Source of the DNA: Ophiostoma sp. CBS 140.51
Taxonomy: Eukaryota > Ascomycota > Sordariomycetes > Ophiostomatales > Ophiostomataceae
Assembly (NCBI GenBank): GCA_029298735.1
Contig: JANSLP010000376.1
Coordinates: 1 to 29,774, forward strand
DNA: 29,774 nt
Direction of reading: 5' to 3'
The notes beneath the pieces are model-generated. The model saw only the letters and a list, made by a program, of their open reading frames with translations, was not told where the DNA came from and did no database searches. The position numbers and the translations under genes are program-made. Position 1 is the first letter of the stretch. Every line of letters begins with the position of its first letter. Below are positions 20,524 through 29,774 of this stretch, piece by piece.

Positions 20524-21772
20524 TGTGGATGTGTGCTGTGTGTGTCTCCCTTTCTCTTTCTCCTCTACCTCCTCACAACGAATGAGATCAATGTGCCGTC
20601 GAAGACAGTCTATCACCACGTAGACAATGCCAAGTTAAGATCTGATGCTGGATTTGAGGTCAAGTTACTCGGTACAATCAATTGAGATGCGTTTTATTCG
20701 TATAGTCGTCGGTAAGATCGTGATTGACGTTGTTAAGTTGTTTGCGTATGAGTTGTGAACAGTTGAGGTTCAAGCTCAGGGAAGCACAGCACTATGAGGT
20801 GTGCCGCGACGCGCTAAGAATTTTCTGCCAAAGAAGGCTGCGAAAACACGTGCCAGATACTGGCAGCCTCGTCTCACACCAGTACTCAAATGTATCACTC
20901 AAGTCAACGATAGCTCTCAACTACATTAACAAATCACTTCAACCAAAATTGGAATTCTCTTTTTTTAAACTTTTTTTTATTTTCCTTTCAAAAAGGGTGG
21001 TCTGGTCTATATACATTAACTATTACTATTGGGGAAGCGAATAATTGCCTCCGCCAGGGGGGATGAGTTTGTCTGTCTGTTTGTTGCAGAGGTAGAAAGT
21101 GTGAGAAAGTCAAAGACTTCGCTTCAAAACGAAAAGTCGATGAGGCGGGTAAAAGTGTGTGTAGTGGGTTGTTTGTTTTCCAAAACCAGATTCCTTAATG
21201 ACGCTTCCCGTCCCTTCCATCTTTATCCCAGCTCAATGCCCCCAAATTATTCATTAGTGTCATCAAGGAAAGAGGAAAGAGATAGAAAAGGGCCACACAG
21301 AAAGCTCGGAAAACAAAAAGAGGAAAAGAGGAAACAACAAATATTGGAAAAGACATGAGAAGAGTAGATGAGTAATGATGAGAAGAAGAGAAAGAAAATA
21401 ATGGAATAATAGTGAAATATAAAAGCCCAAGACCACCTTGTTTATGTAAATGCCGTTCGTAAAAGGATCGTAAGAAAGGAAATTTTTCGAGGTTTTGAAA
21501 CGCTTAGCTCACATCTGTTGAAGTTCGTCCAAGAAGACTACACTACAAAAGATGATCACAGAAAAGCAGACACAGAAAAGGAAAACACAACAGAAATAGG
21601 AAAAGAAAAAATCTTGAAAATGATTTTTGTTCCGAGTGAGAGAAAAGGAACAAAGGTGGTATTAATTGTACATGAAATGTTGTCTAGTACATTTTGACGT
21701 TAAAGAAAAAAAGAAGAAAAGAAGAAAAGAAATAAAGGAAACGATTAAGGAAGGTCAGGCGACTTCTGTTAT
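20524..21772. other. Intergenic region between mtg1 and the cell-wall protein gene
   Basis: It contains the mtg1 upstream region (near 20524) and the 3' flank of the gene ending at 21773. The plus strand is A/G-rich around 21240-21740, so the minus-strand 3' UTR would be pyrimidine-rich. No ORF with recognisable content is present. A TTTATT (AATAAA on the minus strand) occurs near 20976. Confidence 0.5.
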
Positions 21773-24700
21773 TTACAGAAGAGCCACAAGAGCCATGACG
21801 GCAGCACCAGCCAGACCGTAGGCCTGGGTACGGCCGCCGGCGTTGACAGTGACGAAGCCCGAGGAAGTGGGCTTGACGGCGCCAGTGCCAGTGGCAGAGG
21901 CAGAGCCGCCACCGACAACAGTGGTGGGGTAGGGGGGAACGGTGTTGCTGCTGCCAGAACCAGAGCCGCTGCCAGAGCCGTTGCCTGAGCCGGAACCGTT
22001 GCCGGAACCGTTGCCAGAGCCAGAACCGTTGCCAGAACCGTTACCGTTGCCAGAGCCGTTGCCGGCGGGCTGGGTGGGGGCAGCAGACGAGACGGTCACG
22101 GTGGTGACAGGGACAACAACACCGACCGAGCCCTGGGGAACGGTAGCAGTGGTGGTGATGACAGTGGCGGTCGACGAGCCAGGGATGGTGTTGCCGTTGG
22201 AGTCAGTGCAGGGCACGACAGTGGTGTAGGTGGCAGTGACGGTGGTGTAAACGTCGCCGGGAACGGTGCCAGTAACATCGCCAGGGGCGGTGCCGGTGGT
22301 GGTGGGCTGGGCGGGACCAGTCGTCTTGGAGCCCTCAGTGGCGGTAACGGGGCAGATGGTGGTCGAGACAGCAATGACGACGGTCGTGACGCGGGTAGAG
22401 TGAGCGGGGCAGTCGGTCACAGTGGCGGCGCAGTCAGTGATGGTCGAGGTCGTGGTCGAGAAGATGGTCGAGGTGGTGAACTCACCAGCCGACGAAGAAA
22501 CAGGGCCGGCAGACGACGACTGGATAGGACCGACGCTCGACGAGGCACCGCTAAGGCCAGAGCTAGAGACAGAGGCCGAAGCAGAGGCAGAGCCAGAAGG
22601 ACCAGCAGAGGCAGAGCCGCTGGGGCCAACAGAGCCCGAAGGACCAACGGAAGCCGAGCCAGAGGGGGCAGAGCTAGGGGCAGAGACAGAAGCCGAGCCA
22701 GAGGGACCAACAGAGCCGGAGGGACCGACGGAAGCAGAGCCCGAGGGAGCGCTGGACGGAGCAGAGACCGAGGCGGAGCCGCTGGGGCCAACAGAGCCGG
22801 AGGGACCAGCCGAGGCGGAGCCAGAGGGAGCAGAGCTGGGAGCCGAGACGGAAGCAGAGCCGCTGGGGCCAACGGAGCCCGAGGGACCGACAGAGCCGGA
22901 AGGACCGACAGAGGCAGAGCCCGAGGGAGCGGAGCTGGGGGCAGAGACCGAGGCCGAGACGGAACCGCTGGGGCCGGAGCTGGGGACAGAGACGGAGGCC
23001 GAGCCCGAGGGGGCAGAGCTGGGGGCAGAGACAGACGAGCCCGAAGGACCAACGGAGGCCGAGCCCGAGGGAGCAGAGCTAGGAGCAGAGACCGATGCAG
23101 AGACGGAACCGCTTGGGCCCGAGCTGGGAACGGAGACCGAAGCAGAGCCCGAGGGAGCGGAGCTGGGGGCAGAGCTGGGGGCAGAGACCGAGGCGGAACC
23201 GCTGGGAACCGACGAAGGGCCAGCAGAGCTCACAGAGGACTCGGACTCGCAAGGAGCGGAGCTAGAGGCAGAGCCTGAGGGACCCGACGACGGAGCGCTG
23301 GAAGGAGCCGAGCTGGGGGCAGAGCTGGGAGCGGAGACCGAGCCAGATGGGCCAGACGAGGGAGCGCTGGAAGGAGCCGAGCTGGGGGCAGAGCTGGGAG
23401 CAGAGACCGAGCCAGATGGGCCAGACGAGGGAGCGCTGGAGGGAGCCGAGCTGGGGGCAGAGCTGGGAGCAGAGACCGAGCCCGAGGGACCCGATGAGGG
23501 AGCGCTGGAAGGAGCAGAGCTGGGGCCGGAGCTAGCAGACGACTCAGACTCGCAGGGGACAGAGCTAGAAGCAGAGCCCGAGGGGCCCGAAGAGGGGGCG
23601 CTGGACGGGGCCGACGAAGGAGCGGAGACCGAGCCAGAGGGGCCAGACGAGGGAGCGCTGGAAGGAGCCGACGAAGGAGCGGAGACCGAGCCAGAGGGGC
23701 CGCTCGAGGGAGCAGACGAAGGGGCGCTGGACGGGGCCGACGAAGGAGCCGACGAGGGAGCGGAGACCGAACCAGAGGGGCCGCTCGAGGGGGCAGACGA
23801 AGGGGCGCTGGACGGGGCCGACGAGGGACCAGTGCTGCCCGACTCGCAGGGAGAAGAGCTGGGGCCGGCCGGGACGGAGCTGGAGGCAGAGCCCGAGGGG
23901 CCCGACGAGGGAGCGCTGCTGGGAGCCGACGAAGGGGCCGACGAGGGAGCAGACGATGCAACAACGCTGCTCGAGTCGCAGGGCGAGGAGCTGGGGCCAG
24001 CAGGGCCAGAGCTGGGAGCCGACGAGGGGGCCGACGACGGGGCGCTGGAAGGAGCAGAGCTGGGAGCCGACGAGGGGGCCGACGACGGGACGCTGGAAGG
24101 AGCAGAGCTGGCAGCAGGGCTGCTGGAGTCGCAGGGCGAAGAGCTAGGGCCGGCGGGAGCCGAGCTGGGAGCAGACGACGGGGCCGACGACGGGGCCGAG
24201 TTGGGAGCAGAGCTGGGAGACGAGCTAGGGGCGGAGCTGCGAGCAGACGAGGGACCGGAGCTGGGAGTGGTGGTCGAGCAGCCGAAAGAGATGGTGGAAA
24301 TGCTGACGCTGCAGGTGGTGTGAGGGCGCTTGGTGGTCTGGCTGGGATAGACGACAGTGCAGGCCTTGGCACCGCCACACTTGTCGTTCTTGACGACAGT
24401 ACCCTTGCTGGAGCAGGCGTTGGTCTGCTTGCAAGTCGATCCGTCGGGCATCTTGTAGTGGAACTCAAGGTCGCAGTCGAACTGGGTGGTGATGTGGAAC
24501 TCGGTGACGGAGAAGCTGCTGACCTGACGGCTGTTCAGGCAGTCAAACGAAGGGCACTGAGACGGGGTGGAGTGGCAGACACCGCCAATGTAGTTGGAGG
24601 AGCTGGTGCGGGAGTCGATGCGCGACGAACGCTTGCTGTTGCCAGCGTTGCAGGTGAAGCCGTGCCAGTTGAAGTCATTGTAGCTGGAGAAGCCACCGTG

Positions 24701-24926
24701 GCCCAGGTCGCCGAAGTGGAAACCGCCGTGCTGGCTGGTCGTGCACTTGTCCTTGCAGTTCTTGGGGTTGAAGGGGAAGAGGTTGATGTTCTAGTTGTGT
24801 TAGTTAAGGTTCTTTTGGCTATTTTTTTGTTTGTTTGCATAATTAATATCAAATACGTTGAGACGTTGAGGTACATACAGTCGCGGCCACGCCGGCGGCG
24901 AGCGAGAGGAAAGCGGCGGTCTTCAT
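21773..24926 (-). CDS. GPI-anchored, repeat-rich cell-wall protein
   Basis: Model: join(24926..24879, 24790..21773), about 1021 residues. Exon 1 encodes a 16-residue signal peptide core, MKTAAFLSLAAGVAAT. The mature head (about 17-185) is Cys-rich, with landmarks NCKDKC, FDCDLEFHYKMPDGSTCK and KCGGAKACTVVYP. This resembles the N-terminal domain of filamentous-fungal GPI cell-wall proteins I recall. A very long Ser/Pro/Ala/Gly stalk follows, built from SSAPSSAPSS and GPSGSVS units. Five lone cysteines lie in PCDSS or PCESx contexts. Then comes a Thr/Val-rich block with ITDCAATVTDCPAHST and STTICPVT, common in fungal wall adhesins, then an N-G-S repeat. The end is a hydrophobic tail, YGLAGAAVMALVALL, preceded by small residues, as expected for GPI attachment. 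Likely heavily O-mannosylated and wall-linked. No ligand or adhesion function can be read. Confidence 0.88.
21949..22066 (-). repeat. Gly-Asn-Ser repeat with clustered N-glycosylation sequons
   Basis: In-frame short repeats of Asn-Gly-Ser-Gly and Gly-Ser encode six N-G-S sequons in about 35 residues, near the C-terminal end of the cell-wall protein, shortly before the GPI tail. On the plus strand it appears as repeated GAACCGTTGCC / GAGCCGTTGCC units. Confidence 0.8.
22560..24240 (-). repeat. Large in-frame minisatellite of the cell-wall protein stalk
   Basis: About 1.7 kb of imperfect repeats encoding Ser-Ala-Pro and Gly-Pro-Ser-Gly-Ser units. Several unit types follow each other: SSAPSSAPSS runs with PCDSS/PCESx breaks (about 23530-24240), 23-residue units (about 23280-23520) and GPSGSxSVSAPSSAPSGS units (about 22560-23170). 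The repetitive composition keeps other frames open on both strands, including a 633-codon plus-strand frame (22422-24323) that I reject as a gene. Confidence 0.9.
23292..23567 (-). repeat. 69-bp tandem repeat, four starts in register
   Basis: The string GGAGCGCTGG recurs at 23292, 23361, 23430 and 23499 on the plus strand, an exact 69-bp spacing. Each unit encodes 23 residues (SVSAPSSAPSS then APSSAPSSGPSG). The last unit diverges where a PCESE break occurs. The high identity between units suggests recent duplication or homogenisation. Confidence 0.85.
24791..24878 (-). other. Intron (88 nt) in the cell-wall protein gene
   Basis: Donor GTATGT at 24878; branch point AACTAACA and acceptor ACAACTAG ending at 24791; phase 0. 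It separates the signal-peptide exon from the rest. Exon 2 stays open from 24790 to the stop at 21773. Confidence 0.9.
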
Positions 24927-26124
24927 ATTGACTACCGGGGTTCGAGAGTTGATGATTGGTGATTATAAGATAACGACGGAACAGCAAAAGATTGCAAAAT
25001 AGTTGTGTATGGATAGCGAGTGTGGGTGGACTGATCAAGATCAAGAACCGAAATAGCAAATATAAAACGAGAGGGGGAAGCAAAGAAGCGAATGACTTTG
25101 ACAACCAAGAAAAGAATTAAGAAAGAAAAAGAGGCCGAAATCGAACACCAATGCTTGTCTGGCGGTGGCACGAGGGGATGAAGAGAAAAGAAAGAGAAAA
25201 AGAAGATGCTATTAGACCAGGGGAAGCGGACGTTCATATACTCGATCGGCGCGGGTGCAAAGGAGGGTGCGAAGTTGAGAAGGGGAGCGGGAGAGGCAAA
25301 GATGGGTGGAGAGAGACGGACGGCTAGCAAAGAAAGACATCATGGATACTAACATGAGCATGGACACTGCCCAGCTTGCACACAAAGAGAGACGAGAGAG
25401 GGTCGATGTTGAGTGGTGCACGCAGCAAAAGTCTGTGTAAGTGGTGAGTGGTTTGGAGCTGGGAGGTTGTGGCCTGGCCGCCGAACAGGAGGGCTATGAT
25501 GGGTGTGGGGCACGGGCAGGGGTAGGGGCGTGTGCAAAAAGGAGTGGAAAGAGGTGTGGAAAGAAAAAAAGAAAAGAAGCAGTTGAGATGGGCAACATGG
25601 GTTGCGGCCCACAGCAGAACAGATGAGCAGGGGGCCAGTGGGCTCTCCAAGTCGTTGACTCCGTCGAAGCTGGCTCGGCGACAAGGGTGTGTTATTCTGG
25701 CCCACGGTGCCGGGGCGTGCAGAACGGAGGAAGACAAGGCAGAGAAAGAAATCAAAAGCACAAAAAGAAAACACAGCAATCACAGTGACCTGGAAGAAAT
25801 CAAAGGCATCAAAGCATCAAAGAACAGCCTTCCCAGGCCCTCTTTGACCCCTGTCTTGACAACGCCAGGAGAGTGTCATGGGCACACAAGCTGAGCCTGC
25901 CGGAGCACCCTCCGTCTTGATCTCTTTGAGTCTTTGAGTTGTTGACCCTTTGACCTTTGAACGGGCTGGCCGTTTTCTTTGTGAGGCAGTTGGCCGTCTT
26001 GACAGAATCCGGCCAGGGCGTAAAATACGTCGACGAACAATGTTCCGTTGCACGACAGCCGTATTCTTTGACAGAAGGCTGGTGGTGCACGGAATATTGA
26101 GTGCATCGCTCTCTGTTGTCTCGT

Positions 26125-26203
26125 ATTGGTTGTGACTTCGGAAGGCCCAACAGTCCGGATTGGTCACAAAGGACAATATATGCATGAGAGAGATATATAA
26201 AAA
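26125..26203 (+). promoter_or_regulatory. Promoter-like cluster: two ATTGG boxes and a TATA box
   Basis: ATTGGT occurs at 26125-26130 and 26159-26164 (CCAAT boxes in reverse), 34 bp apart. A strong TATATAAAAA lies at 26194-26203, 35 bp after the second. This spacing resembles a classical CCAAT/TATA promoter reading rightward, though no established gene starts downstream. Confidence 0.4.
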
Positions 26204-26370
26204 GAAACTCCAGCCAAAGAAAGGCCGAGAGACAAGGCAGAAAGAAGGAGAATGACAGAAAAGCTTGACAGACCAGCCGGCACCGTGCAGCTCAGGTGGC
26301 GGCGGGGGACGGAACAAAGGACGGTCGAGAGGCGTTGGTGGCTTCCCGGGTGGCTTTCTCAAGCAACGAG

Positions 26371-26622
26371 ATGCATCGTGGTATTCAGTGGCTTTCGGAT
26401 CGGGGCTTGATCGACCAGGTGGCGGTGAGAGAAGAAGGAAAAGAGGAAGATGTGAATGCAGGCTTCAAGACATCGTCAACGTTACTATCAAACGCCGGTC
26501 AGCTTCTGCACGTCTGCACGAAATGCATGGAATACTCAGTAGAAGATATCTCCAATATGCCGACGGTCGTATGCACGGGTGAGACAACAGAAGAGCCAAA
26601 AACTCCAAAACGTGATGGATAG
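26371..26622 (+). CDS. Candidate 83-residue small protein, unknown
   Basis: The ORF from the ATG at 26371 lies about 170 bp downstream of the TATA box at 26194. The 83-residue product begins MHRGIQWLSDRGLIDQ. It has balanced charge, is not low-complexity, and contains a VCTKCMEYS motif (one CxxC pair) with a further Cys later. I recognise no family. An earlier ATG at 26252 in another frame gives a 52-codon ORF that stops at 26410, after this ATG, which weakens the case if the TATA box drives the transcript. It could equally be chance. Confidence 0.18.
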   Translation: MHRGIQWLSDRGLIDQVAVREEGKEEDVNAGFKTSSTLLSNAGQLLHVCTKCMEYSVEDISNMPTVVCTGETTEEPKTPKRDG

Positions 26623-27802
26623 ACATGTTCAGACGGTACAAGCGCCAAAAGTAAGACAGCATGTCGTTGAACTCACCTGCCAGCGCATAACGTGGGCAAC
26701 GGTCGGTGGAGTTTGGCTGCTGCTTGAGTGCAGTCTCCAGTTGAGGTGGCGGTTTCTCCAGCTGTCGTGAAACCGGCTGTCTCTCTCTTTTTCTTTCCTT
26801 CCGGGAGACGTTGCTGCGTCCTTTTCGACTTCTGCTTTTCTTGCTTTCTTTTTCGTGCCTATTTTCGGCCATGCTGTTGCTCATATTCTCGTGTGTTCCG
26901 CCAGCGAAATTGCCAGGACACTTTGACCTCCCGTCTTCTTTTATTTTTCTCCTCATTTGGACTTACTTTTTCTCCTTTTGCGCCACTTCATGTCCTGTAG
27001 CTCGGCCGTTTTGTCTCCCATTCTAATAGTATGGCGGTTTGCTCTCCACGGTTCCACCGTCTAGGTCGCTGGGTCTTGCTTGGGCGCTTTTCGGGGTGCT
27101 TTAGATGGTCTCCTTGTCTTTTTCTGCCGCCAGCGCCTTGTTTCGGGACTTAAGATGTCTTGGGTTCTTATTCCAACGAGAGGAAAAGTTGCACAGTAGG
27201 GTTAGGCTGGCTCTCGAAGGGGCCCAGCGTCTCCATTTTGCTGGCTCGGTTTGTTGACTTTGTGTTTCTCAGGGTCAAAGGTATCGAACGAAAACGGTTG
27301 GTTCGCCGTAAACGGTGGTGTTAGCGCCCGTTGGTTGGAAAAGGTGTGGGCAAAGTGTGGACAGAGAGACAGAATGGGAAGAAAGGAGAGTAGTGAAAAG
27401 AAAAAGGGGAAAGCGAATCGCGAGAGGTCCCAAAAACAAAAAAAGACGCCAGACACGACGCCAGTGCTAGGAGAGAAGGAAAAAGAAGGTGTTCGGGTCC
27501 GTTCTTCCCTCCCTATTCGTTATTAGTGCTGGAAAGCGCGTGGCTCCCGGGCCCTTTGCTCTTTCCCTCTTTGCCTTTCTCCCCTATCAATGAAAACGGT
27601 CTGCTTCGTTCCTTCTTTTAGAAACTGCCTTCTGTTGGTTTGCTCCTGCTTTGTCGTTTTTGTTGATTTTGTTTTCTTTGAACTGCTCTTTCCTTTGCTG
27701 TTCCTGGCGCCATACGTGCTGTTTTGGGAAGGATATCAACATTGTCCCCTTCCCTTCTTTCTCCTCATTTTATTTTATGGAAGGCACAATACACCTCACA
27801 TT

Positions 27803-27840
27803 AAGAAGAAAAAAAAGGGAAAAAAAAAAGGGAAAAAAAA
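27803..27840. repeat. Homopurine A/G tract
   Basis: 38 purines in a row with a repeating pattern of eight or nine A followed by GGG. A simple-sequence tract with no gene assigned to it. It may be slippage-prone. Confidence 0.7.
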
Positions 27841-28984
27841 CGTTTAACCTCTCGCATCGCAGCTTCCGTTATGTTCTTTATTTGACCCCCCACATCGCAT
27901 CTCGGTGTTCCCTTCGCTCTTGCCAATTCTCGACATTTCTTGCCTACGCTATGGAGTTCTGTGTGAATCCGTGCCCTTCCCACTGTTGAAATTGGCAGGG
28001 GTCGGACCTTCCAGCAACCCTACTACGGACTAATCACGCCGCACTGGGCGAACGAACCTTGTTACCGTGCGGTCTTGTTCGTGTTGTCTCCTTCCGTTTT
28101 GTCGTTTTCTCTCAGTTGTGTTCTTTCCTTTTCGTGCTCGTTCTCTCAGAGAACAGGCCTTCTCCAAATCTCATTTCCCCTTTGCACTTGCCTTACCCTT
28201 GACTGGATTAGTTAACCCAGCCTGCTGCGACAGCCTTTCACTGTTGACTCCTATTTCTGGTGCCCCATCTTTTGAATCTCATTTTGATCTCATAACAGCA
28301 ACAGACGTATTTCCAAATGGCCGCCAAGATGGCCCCTCTCGACTCTTTCGTCTCCTTTTTTCTGTCCCTCTAAGCTTTCATAGCTGAGCAATGTATCATT
28401 CATCCTTTTCAATCTACCCCCTTGTCAGTGCGGCGGCGAACAGTACATGTCCGGTAAAGTCGGCACTTTTCTTCTTTTCAAGTGACAACGTATTTGTGTA
28501 TTTACATATGTGTACTCCATGTATCCCCAATTTGACAGCCTCGTTTTATGCGCTGGGATGTTGATGATATGTACTCAGTATTGCTCAGCTTGCGGGAGTA
28601 CGAGAACACGACTCGTCCAATTCTTAAATGTTTATTTTGTCGACGGGCCGTTCTCTGCCTATCAATTGCTTTCTCGTTGCAAGCGCCACTGCAGGGCGGC
28701 TACATGGGCCAGGCCAATACGGTCATGCAAGGCCAACCCAGGCGGCCAGCTCAATCAGCAGGGGGCGGGAGCTTCGCCGAGAACCTGGGCCGGAGGCCAG
28801 GCCGCAAAACTCAAAAAGAAGAGACGACAAGACAGAAAAGAATCCAAATGCAAAAGTGAAAGTGAACACAAAAATTGCAGGGTAGAAAGAAGCAAGTACA
28901 TGGTACTCTACAGGCGGCGAAGACAAGTAGACAATACGCGCGCTTTGGCCAGCTTTTGGTGTCGCCTCGGTTGTCACATCAATG

Positions 28985-29000
28985 TACGGAGTACTCCATA
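28985..29000. repeat. Near-palindromic TACGGAGTA / TACTCCATA element
   Basis: TACGGAGTA (28985-28993) overlaps TACTCCATA (28992-29000), making a 16-bp palindrome with one mismatch. The same nonamer in the other orientation occurs exactly at 8098-8106 and 10729-10737, with one-base variants at 11122-11130 and 29401-29409. All copies are in non-coding DNA, which suggests a binding site. Confidence 0.5.
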
Positions 29001-29774
29001 CTTGAACTCTTCGAAACGGTATCCGCTACTTTCTTTTTTCCTTTTTCCTCTCACTCTTCGTTCAGTTGTCCATCATCTTGGACTCGCGGAGGTTTTAGGA
29101 TGAGAGGCCGTCTTTTTCTGCTTTTTCTGCTTTTCTGCTTTTTATGTTAACCATATTGAGGCCGGCTCGGACAAGGCCAACCGCCAGCCCTCTTTTTATT
29201 GACTTTGCCGTTTTGTCGGTTGGTTTTTTATTTGGCGTGCTGCACCAGTTCATTTCATTTTTTGGACCCCGAAAGAGGGGCACCCACTACCGCGCTCATA
29301 ATAGAAAAATAGATTGCGGGCCGGGGACGACCTGGTCGATGGGTCGCCGGCAAGGGTAAAAGGGTGAATAGGAGTGAACAAGTGAACAAAATCGCGATAG
29401 TACGGAGTTCCCAAGCTTCTGTCTTGGGCTTTCAGGGAAGATAAAAATAAACACAGAAGGGGCCAGAAAAAACCTCCGGGACGGAGCGGTATCTATCGTT
29501 GGTGACGGGGTAACACAGGGGACCAGCCTTTCTGTGCGGGACGGTCCCGAAAAAAACGATAAAATATCACGCATACTCGCACAACGGAAGATAATGAAAT
29601 GCGGAAGGTAACGCAATACGGTTTGACAAACTGTGTGTTGTTCTTGTTTTTTATTGTGGTTTTTTTTTTCCTTCTATTTATTATAGAGGTTGACGTGATA
29701 TTATAGTCGGCCGGTAAGGTAAAGCGGGTTGGCAGGCAACTTTTGGCTTTTGGGCGTGTAAGACAGCGTAACAA

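Larger units (their letters stand above)
24927..29774. other. Long region without a clear gene
   Basis: About 4.8 kb. The proximal part (24927 to about 25400) must include the 5' leader and promoter of the cell-wall protein gene; its minus strand is CT-rich. Beyond that, ORFs on both strands are short, overlapping and unrecognised, including 26465-26956 minus, 28510-29103 plus and an edge-touching frame at 29493-29774 minus. Features of possible interest are a promoter-like cluster at 26125-26203, an ORF at 26371-26622, an A/G run at 27803-27840 and TACGGAGTA motifs near 28985 and 29401. No tRNA or rRNA is seen. A gene with several small exons could be missed by eye. Confidence 0.5.

Noticed and set aside
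20524..20619. Upstream in-frame start for mtg1 adding 32 residues
   Set aside because: The extra residues are charged and Glu-rich, unlike a mitochondrial presequence, and the downstream ATG has the better CACAATG context.
22422..24323. 633-codon plus-strand ORF rich in Glu, Pro and Gly
   Set aside because: It is the antisense of the Ser/Pro/Ala/Gly repeat stalk. Repeats keep several frames open, and the minus-strand frame has the signal peptide, Cys-rich head and GPI tail.
26465..26956. 163-codon minus-strand ORF with a possible GTGAGT donor inside
   Set aside because: The Lys/Arg-rich start and later hydrophobic part look unrelated, there is no good start context, and no convincing acceptor follows the donor-like site.
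28510..29103. 197-codon plus-strand ORF
   Set aside because: Mixed composition with no motif and no upstream promoter signal; frames on both strands overlap. Likely chance.
1..29774. tRNA, rRNA, CRISPR arrays, transposases, biosynthetic clusters
   Set aside because: I looked for GTTCRA T-arm strings with pairing arms, regular spacer-repeat arrays and known catalytic motifs by eye, and found none that held up. A covariance-model search would be decisive for small RNAs.

Overview
The window looks like nuclear DNA of a filamentous ascomycete, most likely a Sordariomycete. The evidence is: short spliceosomal introns with GTRNGT donors, CTAAC-type branch points and YAG acceptors; CACAATG-like start contexts; GC-rich coding sequence set in CT- or GA-rich, AT-richer intergenic DNA; and protein families restricted to, or typical of, Pezizomycotina. 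I see no rRNA, tRNA, CRISPR, transposase or other mobile-element gene. The species cannot be named from this sequence.

Layout. (1) 549-7345, minus: a roughly 1951-residue, Ser/Ala-rich, mostly disordered protein. Its true first exon is probably a 13-codon exon (7345-7307) separated by a 941-nt intron from one huge second exon. (2) 7346-11228: about 3.9 kb without a convincing gene. (3) 11295-13129, minus: a two-exon, 564-residue protein of a conserved but functionally unnamed fungal family, probably with a further intron in its 5' leader. (4) 13130-16139: a long intergenic region ending in a strongly pyrimidine-rich leader. (5) 16140-18382, plus: a four-exon PHD-finger protein recognisable as Cti6, a subunit of the Rpd3L histone deacetylase complex. 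(6) 18961-20523, minus: the circularly permuted mitochondrial ribosome-assembly GTPase Mtg1, convergent with cti6. (7) 21773-24926, minus: a two-exon, about 1021-residue GPI-anchored cell-wall protein with a Cys-rich head, a very large Ser/Pro/Ala/Gly repeat stalk and a cluster of N-G-S sequons. (8) 24927-29774: about 4.8 kb with no clear gene. It holds one promoter-like cluster (two ATTGG boxes and a TATA box) followed by an 83-codon candidate ORF, and a few repeated short motifs.

The genes do not form a pathway or cluster. They are a mixture of housekeeping functions (chromatin, mitochondrial translation), a surface protein, and two conserved proteins of unknown function. I did not find evidence of a new multi-gene system. 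The most useful points are the corrected gene models (hidden first exon, spliced gene 3, stop-free 66-nt intron in cti6), the repeat architecture of the cell-wall protein, a repetitive Pro/Glu coding-like tail beyond a stop codon, and the promoter-like site at 26125-26203. Splice sites were read by eye and not tested against transcripts.
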